The notes under the pieces were generated by a model. It saw nothing but the letters and a program-made list of their open reading frames with translations, did not search any database and was not told the DNA's origin. Of a stretch of 64,000 nt of DNA, positions 10,950-22,491 are shown one piece after another. The DNA is from Symbiodinium natans (Eukaryota; Sar; Dinophyceae; Suessiales; Symbiodiniaceae), in NCBI GenBank assembly GCA_905221605.1, contig CAJNDS010002523.1, positions 62,001 to 126,000 of the forward strand. Reading direction: 5' to 3'. Every line of letters begins with the position of its first letter. The first letter of the stretch is position 1. A program made the position numbers and the translations under genes.

Positions 10950-13900
10950 AAAAATATATATATATATATATGTACACATATATATATATATATGTATTTG
11001 TCTCAATCTTCAAGCGGAGGGTAAGAAGGCTAGGTTGATGCGCACGGGGCGCCCACGCCCAGCGCCCGCTGCGGAGCATGGGTTTTTCTCGAGGCCTGCT
11101 CGCTGGACGAAGAAACGCGCTCTCGCCTAGTCGCCTGTGTGGCCCTCGCCGTCCTCGAAACTGTCATCACTGTTGGACGTCTGGGATCGCGAAATGCGTA
11201 ACTGTCATCGCTTTTGGATGTCTAGTCGCAAATTGCGATACCGATAACCGTTGTCGCTTCATTTTGAAGATCTGGGCTTGCGAAATGCGAATATCGCTGT
11301 TGGACATCTGGGCTCGCGAAATGCGAAACTGTCGTCACTTCTGAATTAAGTCCGTTTTCTGAAGTAGGAACTGCTAACGCTACGTAGGCCGGAAATGCCC
11401 AAACTCAAAATATCTGTGTTGCGGGTTCGGAGGCACTGTGCATTGATTGACTGATTGGTTGGGCTGAAAATAGGTGAACCCAAAAAAGCTACTAGAATCA
11501 AAAGAGATGTGGGTCATCCTAGCGAACTGCCCATCATGGGACTCATGGGACCTGTTGAGCCTGTATGTTATCCGGAGCCTTACATCGCTCCGGGTACTTA
11601 CGAGATCTGGCCGGATCTCGTGTCTTGCTTCGAGTCAGTTGGGAAGAGCAGCCCATGCAAACTACACCCAAACTTGGCATAACCACACAAAAACCAAGAG
11701 CCTAAATCCAAAAGGTCTTCAAATCCAAGATGCCTCGAAGAACTCTGCATGGTATCGAATGTTGCACTCGCCAGGGCTGCAGACCTCTTGGCTGACGCTG
11801 GTGGACACCGAGGGCATGTCGGCAAGACTGAAATGCCAGCAGCAACGCGCAACATGCCCACGAATAGCACTACCAGGTCGTCATCGCTGTCATCGCTGCT
11901 TTAGCCAGGAGGAGATTGCAGACTTTGCTTATAGGGAGGGTCTCTTGACCTGAGAATCTCTCGCCATGCAGCCTCATCCATGCTGGCTTGAGTGCTGGCG
12001 AGGATCACCTGGGCTGCGTCTTCAATCTATCGAGCCTAATTCGCGGCACCTTTCACTCCTGAAATTAACATTCCCTACTGTATCGGATCATCGAATTGCT
12101 CCTTCTGGAGATGCCTCGTCGAATGGGCTTTGAGGTTGGTGCTTGGTGGTACGTGCATTGTTTTCTGGCAGGCTTGTATGTCATGCCAAGAACTTGCTTC
12201 AACACCCCGTCTTCGTTCGCTACAATCAAGCAACTCCACGCCATGTGACACCACAGTCAGGTGTGATCCGGCTGACACGCGAGACATGGGTTCAGAGCGC
12301 GGCATTATGTTCTCCCCTCTGTAGCCAAACTTCCTGGCAAGCCTAACCACTCCGGCCTGCTGGGCCTTCGCTTTCATAGTGAGGGCCGGCGGAGAACGAG
12401 CCAGATCGGCGAGCAAGGAGTCGGAGCCTGCGAACGGAAAACGAACAAGGCACTAAAATACGATATACTCTTGCGCGTGTCCTAAAACTACACCCAATAC
12501 ATTAAGCAGAACTAGTCAAGATATATATATATATATATATGCCCATATATGTATATATATATATATATGCATAGACACACACATGTACACATACACATAA
12601 CGTATACATAAATGTGCCCAAGCCAAGACCCACTTTCCACTTCAATTCGGGCCTATGGCCTTTCGACTATCCACTTTAATTCGGGCCTATGCTCCTTCCA
12701 TTGTCCGCTTGTTTGAAGGCGGAAAGTGGAAATTGGGAAATGGGACGGACACAGGCCCGTAGGGAAAGTGGAAAGCGGGAAGTTTCACCCAACAAAAATG
12801 AAAAATGGAAGGCAGAAAAATCTCCAAGCACAGGCCGAACAAAGCGGGAAGTGGCGGCTCCTGCTGTGTTATAGTCCTCAATAAGACCAAAGTGAAGGTT
12901 TATGGCATTTCAAAGATGAGCTGAAGCATTTTCGCATAGGTCAAGACTCTTTACTATTCAACCCTGACATCCCCCTCTCTCAAACCCTTGAATGAACCTC
13001 GAAGGCTGAACCCTTCACCCTTAATTGCACGTTCAGGCTAAGATTGGCTGTTGCCGCGCTTACTGAGGCAACAACAGAACCACTGAGCACCACAAGATTA
13101 GGCACGCTATTCCTTTCTGTACCTGACGTCGCCTAAGACCTAGCCGGCCAGCCGGGCCTAAATGCCCAGTTTGGTCAATCGCAAACCAAGCAACCACCTC
13201 AGGGATCAGATGGCACTTGGCCGTAGCTGAAGGGCATCCCAGAAGCAAGACCTCTACATGTAGCATGTCGCACTTCGCAAGTTACGGCCTCATGCTGCTA
13301 AGCTCGCGTGGACCATAACTGGCCTACTTCTGCACATCTTTTGCCTCTTCTTTCGGTCTTTCTCGAACTGCTCTGGCGTTCAAATGGCTAGGTGTTCAAG
13401 GGGCCATTGGAAAGTATGCTTCGTTTCCTGCACTTGTCATCCCCGATCAAAGGCAGTGCGAAACTACACTGCATTTCACAAGATCACCCCGAGCAGCAAA
13501 ACAATGGACTGTTAGACGCCGAGGTGCCGCTGCAAAGTTCTCGAGCTGATTGGTCACCTTGCATCAACGGCATTCAGTTGATGGCATCAGTTGATGGCCC
13601 TCAAGCACGCTGTATAGCGACAGGGGGCCAGAGAACGTGCCGGAAGCAATTGTTCCTCCCAAACAACTACAGCTAGTTTTTGCCAAAACTACGAGTTGAT
13701 GGAGTTGGCATCGCATTCGTCTAGGCCCCCTAGGGCCCCCGAACCCTAACCCTGAACCCTGAACCCTAAACCCTACACCCTAAACCCTAACCCTTGAAAG
13801 GCCGCTGCCTGGCACTTCTCGGTCAGCTTGGACACCTGGACAACCACGTTCTGGCAATGCGCAGCAGCCTGGCAAGGATGAGTTTGTGACAAAGCCTGAC

Positions 13901-14626
13901 GCCTTGACCGCGATCGTGTCTTCCTGGAGTCTTCCTAAACCCCAAACCCGTTTCACACTATTGTTTGCATGCTGTCTGCTTCCGGGCACAGGCTCGGAAA
14001 ACGTGAAACAGCAGCTCCTGCAGTACAGTCGGCGCCCCAGCACCAGATGAGGGAATTCATGCTGGACCCTGCAGTAGGCGACCATATTGGTTCCACGTCG
14101 ATGGGAATATCCCCTGAAACCCACATCATCCCAAATCCAAGACCCTGAGGTGACTCAGAGCAGCAACCCGAAGCCTGCAGGACTGCGTGTGCTGCACATC
14201 TCACCTCTTACAGTCTTACAGTGGGCCATCTTTCAGCATCCCTCGGCCTGAGATGCCTGAGCCCCTGAACCCTTGTCGATGTCTTGTACCCTCAGATCAG
14301 CGCCTCCAAGGCCTCATCACCATGCTCCTTCAGCCACTCGAAGTTGTCGAGCAAATTTCCAGTAACCACCCCTGCCTGCGTCACCAACCTGGGACATGAG
14401 TTGGGGGTCCCAGCTGGGCCTTGCTGAGTTACTTGTCACTTCCTTACATACTGACTCACTCTTCCGCACTCACCCACCCACTCACTCTCTGGTTCTAAAG
14501 GCTTCCCCAGGGCCTAAACCCCGAATGTGTCAACCTCAGGTTACTTTAAGCTGTTCTATCTTCCTAGACCTATAGCTGATTTCATCCACGGAGCAAGATG
14601 AGCACCTTCAGCGCTGCGCTCGCCAT
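9505..14626 (-). CDS. Cysteine-rich protein gene, middle unresolved
   Basis: The first four exons join in frame: 14626-14587 (ATG, MASAALKVLILLR), 14371-14321 (VVTGNLLDNFEWLKEH), 14068-14016 (SSMNSLIWCWGADCTAG) and 13868-13809 (AAAHCQNVVVQVSKLTEKCQ). The last four also join in frame: 10282-10191 (FVLNEMKKQ at its end), 10061-10015 (AQSWCNKDESGIYCQ), 9850-9765 (CYALYVQPVLDNG, then ADACSHKECIA) and 9695 to a TAA at 9505 (WKQAEKHPTCSS, SRLKGMTKLLRQIWG). A further likely exon is near 11828-11740 (SQEVCSPGECNIRYH). Junctions use GT, GC and GA donors and AG acceptors followed by G. Paired cysteines suggest a disulfide-rich, perhaps secreted, protein. I infer one gene because both halves are Cys-rich and on one strand, but it may be two. 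Family not recognised. Confidence 0.45.
10758..10789. repeat. Interstitial telomere-like repeat (CCCTAAA)
   Basis: Four to five copies of CCCTAAA or one-base variants in a row. The TTTAGGG type is known from dinoflagellate and plant telomeres. It lies in an intron of the Cys-rich gene, or in a spacer if that gene is really two. Confidence 0.85.
10918..10994. repeat. AT microsatellite cluster
   Basis: Two runs of alternating T and A separated by an A-run and a short TGTACACA stretch, all within about 77 bp. The sequence could fold into hairpins. No gene crosses it except as a possible intron. Confidence 0.9.
12521..12568. repeat. AT microsatellite
   Basis: Two blocks of alternating A and T separated by GCCC, about 48 bp. 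It is followed by a stretch (12600-12860) in which short words such as ACTTTCCACTT and CGGGCCTATG recur, a degenerate local repeat. Confidence 0.85.
13740..13795. repeat. Interstitial telomere-like repeat (CCCTAAA/CCCTGAA)
   Basis: About eight consecutive 6-8 bp units of CCCTAA, CCCTGAA and CCCTAAA. It sits directly downstream (on the minus strand) of the fourth exon of the Cys-rich gene, so it lies at the start of an intron or spacer. Confidence 0.85.
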
Positions 14627-15765
14627 GGAAGAAGATCAAGAAGCACAGGGATGTTAAAACTGCTTGAGCCAGATCTGCAAAATCCCGATGTTTAAGGCTG
14701 TATGGCTTGCAGTCGCAGAAACAAAACAACCGCTGAAGTCCACTTGATGCATAATCCCGTACTCACGGTGCTCTAGGATCGTAGATGCCTGCCCCGGCGA
14801 CAAGCTTGCTGCTAGTCGGCCAGAAAAGGTGTCATTCTGGGCGGTGGGAGAAAGCTGTCGTTGCAGGGTGCAGATACAACACGGAGCCAGCAACACGGGA
14901 CCTGGTTATTGCCCTGGGCCAGAGGTTCAAAGGGACAGGCAGGTCTCGCCTTTTTTCTCGGAGGTTGTTCATTTATTTTCATGCAGGCCCATAGAGCTCG
15001 ACGCCTAGGCGAGCATCTTGTAGGTGCGAGCAGCTCCCACAAGCTGGGCTTGGGCAGAGCTTCATTCCTTGTAGTTCCCCTTACATCAAGCTCTGAGCGC
15101 TCTGGCACCCAAAAGAGGCTTCCGAAAGCGTTCCAAGCCAACAGCCAATTGATTGACCTGAGGACCTTTGTGCAGCTGGCGGCTACTGTAAAGGCCCATC
15201 GGGTCTCAGGCATCCCACTCTCAACTGCTCTGCAATGAGTGCCTAATTATAGCACTCGAAGAACTAAGCCTACATGACCAGGGCTAGGCAGCAGTAGTTT
15301 CCCAAAGGAGCCTGAGCCGTCGGGCCAAAGGCAAGTGTAGTTGCAAAGCCAGATCTGTTTTGTTTGGCTTCAGGTCGTCGAGCTTAGCCGGCCATTGCCG
15401 AGCCAAATCTCGCCGTGTATGAGCTCTCTGGCAGGTTCCACTCCTTTGAGTGGGCTTCTGCTTGAGTCAAGCTCCAAAAGCTCTCGGAATGAGACCTCGG
15501 CTGGACAGTGACAGAGCATCTCCTCTCATGAAGTATGTGCATTCCTTGCGCCCCTCAAAACAAAGAAGGGGGCAGGAAATGTATGGCAAATCTGTGCTGC
15601 AGCCCCATACATTCCACTCAGTTCGACAGAACCACCGACGAACCACAACCTCTGTGGGGACCGCGAACAAGGGATCAATCCGGTTGGGGCGCCACCCCTC
15701 CAGCCCAAGTAGGGACGGACCAAACTGAGACGCACCTTCGGACTCTTCTTGGTCTGGGCCCCCAG
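14627..15765. other. Spacer between array gene 6 and Cys-rich gene
   Basis: This is the 3' flank of array gene 6 and the 5' flank of the Cys-rich gene, both on the minus strand. It contains one copy of the conserved spacer block (about 15355-15480). I could not find the extra last exon (VATPLA type) that genes 3-5 carry about 0.3-0.5 kb past their penultimate exon. Confidence 0.45.
15355..15480. repeat. Conserved spacer block, copy F (shortest)
   Basis: This copy shares with the five other spacers words such as GGTTCCACTCCTTTGAGTGGG, CTTGAGTCAAGCTCC and GAGCTTAGCCGGC. Only the core is recognisable. It lies about 290 bp past the stop of gene 6, matching the relative position of the other copies. 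Confidence 0.6.
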
Positions 15766-18700
15766 CTACTGGTAGGAGTACATCGCAGGCTGATAGGCCG
15801 GCACTTGGTTGTAGTAGAACCTTGCCAGCATGCGGTGTGCTCTGCTGCCACTGAAACTTTGAAACGTCCGTCCCCTAAACCCCTAAAAGCCCTCAACATC
15901 CCGAATCTCCATGGACCACAAGGACGCTCTGCCAGAGTATCTGATCTTGACCGCTGAGAGTTTTGGGATGCTTCGCGCACAGCAGAAGCACTTCTCCCCC
16001 AAACCCCTTCAGCCTAAGACTGAGCGTGTACTGCAAGACGTCCGGTTCAGAGGCTGTCTGTGCTGCAAGCCCCGAACCGGAAGGAAGCACTGTGACGAGG
16101 CGCTGTGGCACTGGAGTCATCTGAGCCTGCTGGGCGGCGTTTTGCAAGTCAGGAGAGTATGTCAGCATCTTTTCTTTCTGTATTGCAGCAGCTCTGTTCC
16201 AAATAAAGAACTGCCACAGGCAGCATGAGCACAGAGTCGTTGCCTTCATGTGTCAGGGTATTTCAGGGTCATCCTTGCCTGCTGGGCCATGGGCTGGGCG
16301 ACGGGGTACATGGGGTACTGACCATAGCCTGACCAGATGCAAGGCAAAGTTAAACTCAGAATGTAGAGATGTGCCTGTCGGGAGAATGACCTTTTTATGA
16401 GGGCAGCCGGGGACAGGATTGACGAAGCATGTGCCCGCGCACCCCTGTTAGCCTCGGCGCCCAAAGCCATATCCATCCCCCAAAACCCCGGAGCTCTGTA
16501 AACAAATCGAACCTATAGTCGTGCAATTCTCGTCCATCGCTTTAGATGGCTTTGGGGCATTTGGGGTATTGAAGTGGTTCGTCTACTTTAGAGACAGAAA
16601 GCTCAAAGTTTGCCTGCCGGCAGCGCGGGGGCCGCAGGAGTTGGAGCAGCAGGGGCAGGAGCCTCCTTCGACAGAGAGCTGAACTGAAAACATGCCAGTG
16701 CTAAAGAGGACAAGGATGCGGGGGCCAACAACCCATGTCTTTTCAGGATTCATCCACAAGACATCATCCCCAAGTGAAGTGGGCAAGAGTTCTGATGACC
16801 GCGCGAGAGAAGGCTAAAGCCCAGTTGAACCTTGAACCAGCAGAGCAACTGCAGTCCTCGATCATTGGCGCCTGTGCAGAAGCTCTCAAAAGAGGGTTCG
16901 GGGGCCAGGGGGCCCCGAAAATTTTGGGACAACAAGCTTGTCGTGTGCTGCTGCATGTAGCCCACGGGGATATTCCAACAACGACCTTCCAGGACCAGGA
17001 CTAGGACCCTCAAAAGCACACATGTGAGATTTGGATCTTCTTGCCTGCTCCACGCCGACCGCGCGCTTCGACTTCTTCTGCGGACGGGAGCTGATGATCA
17101 ACTTCACAGAACTTCTCTAAATGGGACATGAAGGGACAAGAGTCTTTCAACCCTAGGTTCCTTTCTTGATCAAGCTAAGCTGCTGACCAAGGACGGTCGG
17201 CCAATGTGAAAGCTCATGTGGGGTCAGTAGGACAGGCTTTTCAAGCACTTGTTCCAAAAAAGCCGAAGGGTTGGGGTTCTATCTCTGGAGGCCGGGGGCC
17301 ATTTGCCACCCCGGAGCCCTCGGAGTGGAACGCCGGAACGGAACGGAACGGAACTTGATCATCTTTGTGCTGCTGGCTGTTGGGTTGCACAGCTGGGTTA
17401 TGGTCCTTCTTCTTGTCTCCTCCGGACATGAAGTAGTAGGCACCGCCGGCCACAGCCACGACTCCCGCAACGCCACCTTAGCCGGGCAGCTGGATGTCAA
17501 CACTTGTCGATCAACAGGAGAAGGCCATCGATTCAAAGCCAGCCTAAACGCACTAAAGCTTTAGCGCAGAGCCATGACCCGCAGGCCGAAACTTTGATTC
17601 ACCTAAACATGATGACAGCCTCACCTCCACCGGTTTCGCATCTGATCAAAGTGGAACAAGTTGATGAAGTGTCTGAGCTTTAGGGTCCCCCACCGAGCAG
17701 GCCGTAGACCATGCCGTTGCCACCGTTGCCTTCAGTGGTGACTTCGGGAGTAGCTCCCAGGACCTGGAGTCAGGGAGGGTATCGAGAATGCTAGGCAAAC
17801 ACAATAAGCTACGTTGATTCCTTGACGCTCCTCCTCCTCCTCCTCCGCGCAAAAGCCAGCACGATATCTCAGGTTAGGGGGCTGCTTCAGGGTTACAAGA
17901 GAACGCCCCATCCCGGACCCGAAACCGTTGCCAAACCTCAGCCCTGTAGCTTGCTGTGAATAAAGGCGACCTACCTTGAGATGGGGCTCTTGCGCATGCT
18001 ACATTTCGTTGCTACAGTTTTGTGGAAATTCCGCTTGGCGGTTTGAAAGGGTTAGTTTGAGGTCTAGCTGCATCTGGCTTATAGCCTACTGTAGGTAGGC
18101 AAGGCTTGATACACACCAGCACGGAAGACACAGAAAGTGCCTAATGGCGCGCAAGCCGGGCAGGGGGTTATTTCGACTCCTTTCGCACACGGAAGGCAAG
18201 ACTCCACACAACAGTGAAGCGCGTCACCGCCCCCCCGGTCCACAGGAGCAACTAGCCATGACTGTTCAGAAGTTCAAGCACAACTGCAAAGCAGTCACGT
18301 TTCGTGTGCTGGCGCACTTGAGCCTTTTTCCCGGCCGTGCCTGTTGTTTTTGGTTCGGTCAGGAGACTGGACCGAATGAGGCCGGCCAAATCCAAGTCGT
18401 CGCTGCATGTCCCAGACCCGAATAGCATTTCTCTGACGCTTAATCTCTATATCTCAGCTACCAGTAGCAAATTCACGCTCGCAATGGCACCTTTGCATTC
18501 ACGTTGAGTGGACCACCTAGCAACTTTACGGGAGGCCGACCAACCCGGGTGGACTGGGTGGCGCAAGAAATCATTTGCCACTGTCAGCTCAACGGCCAGG
18601 GTTCTTTATGGACCAAATGGCAAGACGGCATGTGAAACGACACATGTGCGCCCGAGCCTGCCAAGCTCAGCACATGCTGTCGTTTGGTCCAGGCAAGGGC

Positions 18701-21078
18701 GTTTGAAAAGCGAGGCGCCCTCCTTTCCGTTCGAAGCCACCAAGGACTATTGCAGAGGCCCCTGCGGCCGAGCTTGCGATGAGGTGAGCTCTTGCAAGAA
18801 ATCCATGACCATGCTCAGGAGAGATGGCCAATTTTCTCGGCACAGCGCATCCAATCTCCTGTGGCCGCGGCGCCAGCTTCCTCAATGCCCTGAATCTTGC
18901 AAGGCGGTGCTCCAGTCGGAGTACTCGGTAGTCCAGTAGTTCTGTAATTTAAGGCATGGCAAACGCAGCACGACGCAAAAGCCTACTGCAGCAAGCGCAA
19001 CTTGAGGCAAAATGACCACCCCAACCGGACGCACCTTCTCGTTTAATCCAGCTCCGGCAAGGGTTGGAGAGCTTTTTGGGGGGTTTGGGTTCAGGCCTGC
19101 GGCAAGTTTCTCGATAAGGCTGAATCGAACATTGCGAACGTGGTGATGGAATGTTTCACGGCTTCCTTGCGAACATACTTGACCCAATGCAGCCCATGCA
19201 CCTCATCTGTAACCTTTCCGGCTTCTGCGGTCGCAGCCTTCGCAATGGCCTGGTATGACTTCTGCTGCAAAGCTCAGGGAGGCCAGGTCATGCTTGTGAT
19301 AGAGTAGGGTTCGCGGGTTTCAATGGTTCACGATTCCGATACGCGGCACGTTTAGGAGAGGAAATCTGGGAGGCATGGGGAGATGTCTGTACAAGAGTCC
19401 CAGAGTCTACGCACTTCGCAGTTCTTGTCCTCGGCCTGTCACCATTGCCTATAGAGTCGCAAGGCCTATAGAGTTGCAGCCTCACCAGACGAAGCTACTC
19501 AGCTACTCTAAGGGCCAGGAATGGCCAGGAACAAGATGGGCTCCGCCGTAGAAACAAAAGCCGGGTGGACTGGCGCGATGGTTACCACTCCTGGCAGTGG
19601 CGGCACCGTCGGCACAGTCAGTGCGGCCGTGTTCGCCCCGATGCATTCCTGGCCAAGCGGCATCCAGCCCTAAACCGCTCGAAGCCCGAACAAACCATTT
19701 ACAATGTTGAAATGCGAAACTTCAAACTTCCAACTTCGGTTTCACATGCTCCGACTTCCCGAGCCTTGGGGCCACTGATGGCGTTCTCGTCGGGCGTCTC
19801 TTTGCCCAGCTTGGTGAAAAGGTAGCATGCGCCTTCGCTGGAGCGCTTGGGGTGTAGGCTTCAAGGCTCTTGAAGGAGCTGTCCATCAAAAAACTTGACC
19901 AACTTAAGTGCAGACAGGGACCGCCAGGGATAGAGTCCTTCCTCCAAGTGAAATGGGTGCAGTCGGCTTTCCTGTGCAAGAAGGCTTTGAGGGCTTGCGT
20001 TAAGTTGAGGAACCTATATGACCTACTAGGAGGGATCTAAGGGACACCCTCCCACCCCCCGCCTCCCTTTCCGGGCTGCAAAGATTCAGATAGCGCCTCT
20101 AACTTCCCCCCAAACACCAAAGATCGTCAAACCGAGCTCCGGCCCCAGCCCCCGGCTGCATGCCAAGGATCAGCGTGCAGCTCCTTTCGGGCAGGACTGC
20201 TTGGGATTTTTCGGGTTGTTCAGGCAGTTGAGACAAGGGGAAGAACTACGAACTAGGTGGGCCTGAGAAAAGCAAGGCCTTTACCACGTCTTTGGGGCTA
20301 TCAGAGCCTTGCAGCCCGAGCTCCCTGACACTTGTCGAAGAAGGAAGACGCGTGCACGCTCACACCTCCTTTTTGATTCAGATGGCCAAGAGTCTGCTGG
20401 CAAGCTGTCGAGGTGGCAAGGTAAGCCCCGTTCGGCAGAGTGGTGGCGCTGTCCTGCCAGGGCTCATCACTCCGGACCCATATCCTACTGCAAATTAACA
20501 GAAACTCTACGGCTTCACTACACCCCAGCACACCCCACATACCCCAACACACGCAACAATATACAACTTCAACCCCGAATGCCACCCGACAGCCTACGTG
20601 AAGCCTTGGCCCATAAACTCGATCAACTTAGATAAGCCGGAGACCAACGCGGGCCAGCACAGCTGCATCCCAAACTGTGAAAGTGCAAATCGCTCTTGCC
20701 AGCTGGCCAGGCCCCAAAATCTCAAACAACCCTTGAACTCCACCATCGAAGTCTACGCAAGCTGGACTCACCGGAGGCTGGACGAGGCGCGCGATCTTGC
20801 GAATATGCCATGCCCTCCGTGGCGCAGGACGGCACATCGCCGGCCTGGGGTGTGCCAATTCCCTGAAACAAGTCGTATCTTAGACTCGTAGAGTCTCAGC
20901 AGTCTGCGAACTTCAGGGCGCAGGAGGGCCACCGGCCTGCAAATTGAGCTTTTGGGTGGACATGAGCACCCCGCCCAGGAAAACTAATAAGAACCAACAA
21001 CCAATCAACGTCTTTGGCAGGACAAGGCTCGGCAGCAGCTCCGCGCAGGGCAAGGAGGACGGAAAGGCCGCGGATCAT
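15766..21078 (-). CDS. Array gene 6: PAN/Apple-domain membrane protein
   Basis: Exons recognised: 21078-21040 (MIRGLSVLLALRG, signal-like), 20844-20797 (AGDVPSCATEGMAYSQ), 20453-20395, 20183-20160, 19971-19922 (ADCTHFTWRKDS), 19832-19765 (ACYLFTKLGKE to AISGPK), 19648-19562 (ECIGANT, a Val/Pro linker), 19249-19202 (AIAKAATAEAGKVTDE), 18889-about 18859 (GIEEAGAAAT), 17763-17694, 17476-17406 (membrane helix), 17077-17045 (KKSKRAVGVEQ), 16871-16857 (APMIE), 16665-16614 (EAPAPAAPTPAAP), 16328-16279 (GYGQYPMYP), 16126-16104 and 15820-15766. Six PAN cysteines are present (SC, AC, SC, DC, AC, EC). The tail ends MYSYQ at a TAG in exon 17, without the later exon of genes 3-5. Exons between 18859 and 17763 are unresolved, so total length is unknown. 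PAN domains bind proteins or glycans outside the cell; the ligand is unknown. Confidence 0.72.
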
Positions 21079-21100
21079 GATGTTCACCTGCTTCAGAAGT
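21079..21100 (-). promoter_or_regulatory. Candidate spliced-leader acceptor, gene 6
   Basis: Reading the minus strand, a CTTCTGAAGCAG acceptor lies nine bases before the ATG of gene 6. Dinoflagellate mRNAs are trans-spliced to a 22-nt leader at such AG sites. An ordinary upstream 5' exon would look the same. Confidence 0.35.
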
Positions 21101-22491
21101 GTTTTGGGTTCGCGCAACGTTAGGCTTGGTGATGGGGCGAGGCCTTTTGGTGGGGAGGGCATGGTCCATGCGGGGTCACAAGCAAGCAGCAGCCGTCAAA
21201 CCAACCAACCAGACCACGTCACAAACGCTATAATTGTGGACGTTGGCTGACAAATGGCCCTCGTGTCGCTTAGGACAGATGATGAATACGCGCGCTAGGG
21301 CGCAGCACTTTGCTGTATGTCGGCACTTCGTGTTGTGTCTTTGCAAATACTCTGTACGCTGGCGGGGGCAACTATATCTGCAGGTTTCACCGAAGTTTCA
21401 CCTTATGACCTTATGATCCACCACTGGCAACTTCCCTGCTTGGCACGCCTCCTCGCAAGGATGAAGCCAAGAGCGAACAAAAAAGAGGCTTAGAGCCGAC
21501 GTGCTCAAAGGTCGAAGATGCTTCACCATCTCATGCGGCATCCAGTTCGTCCTGTACTATGCTCTGGTAGGTCCTACTAGGAATCCAAGATCTTGGCGGA
21601 GAAAATGAACGGAAGCAACGACCCAGTACAGAATCTCATGACGCTTTTCTCTTGCAGTGGTTCGACACCAAGCCGAGACTCAGAAGACTAGGCCAGCCTC
21701 TTGCAGGCACAAGTGTTGCGCGCAGGCAAATGGCGCTCCATCACCACGTCAAGGCTACTATTGGGCCTGCGTAGTTACTGCACCCTGCCCCCTTCAGAAG
21801 AAAGCCAATAAGAACAAATGGTGTTGTAGGAGGTAAGCGTTGCGGGTTAAGGTCTTCGGGCTGAAGGTCATCCCCTGAGCGTTTAAGACACCCCAAAGCC
21901 AGGGTGTTTTGTACAGGGTCAGGCTTGGACTCCTGGAGGGTAGCATAGAAAGCCCAGGTGGAGAAGCCTGAGCTTTCTGGGCGCAGGCAAGTGTAATTGG
22001 AAATGCATGTTGCCACGCATGTGGCATCCGTCGTCGAGCTCAGCCGGCTGCTGGTTGAAGGATGCGAGTCGTCCGCTAAATGTCTTTCAGCACATGAGCT
22101 AGCGGCTGGCAGTATGTCAGGGCAGTACATCTGCCAAGCCAAGTCTCGCCTCAGACGAAAACTCTACAGCAGGTTCCAGTCCTTTGAGTGGTCACCTGCC
22201 TGGGTCAAGCTCCAAAAGCACTCAGAAGGGGACCTCGGCTGCCGTTCGTCTTTCGCTTGTTGCTCAAGCTAGCTTTCTGCATGAGGGCCTGTGTATTCAT
22301 GCATTCGCGTGGGAGAGCACCAGCACTCTCTGCAACTCAAGTTTGTCGGGTCGCTGGCATGTGACCTGCCTTTGCGGGTTTAGGAGTCGAGGCTGGGACT
22401 TGCATCGATGCACAAAGTGGTGCCCCGAAAGACCTATACAGGGTCCGACCATGAACGCCCGTCCCTTGCTGGTTAAGTCAGTGGCTGTAGC
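21101..22491. other. Spacer between genes 5 and 6
   Basis: This 1.4 kb stretch is the 3' flank of gene 5 and the 5' flank of gene 6. It contains the conserved spacer block at about 21985-22225 and a second shared segment around 21690-21780 (CCAGCCTCTTGCAGGCACAAGTG) that recurs near 28810, 35650 and 57220. I see no exon. The Cys-containing frame at 21741-22142 is shared with only one other spacer. Confidence 0.5.
21985..22225. repeat. Conserved spacer block, copy E
   Basis: This is one of six related blocks of about 200 bp, one per spacer. Shared words include TTGCCACGCATGTGGC, GTCGAGCTCAGCCGGCTG, GCCAAGCCAAGTCTCGCCTC and CAGTCCTTTGAGTGG. It is nearly identical to the copy at 29270-29515. Indels break any common reading frame, so a noncoding role such as promoter or 3'-end formation is more likely. 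Confidence 0.75.

Noticed and set aside
21741-22142. Minus-strand frame with CVATCISNYTC in the spacer
   Set aside because: Shared with the spacer at 29204-29446, but the other spacer copies break the frame with indels, so the block is treated as noncoding.
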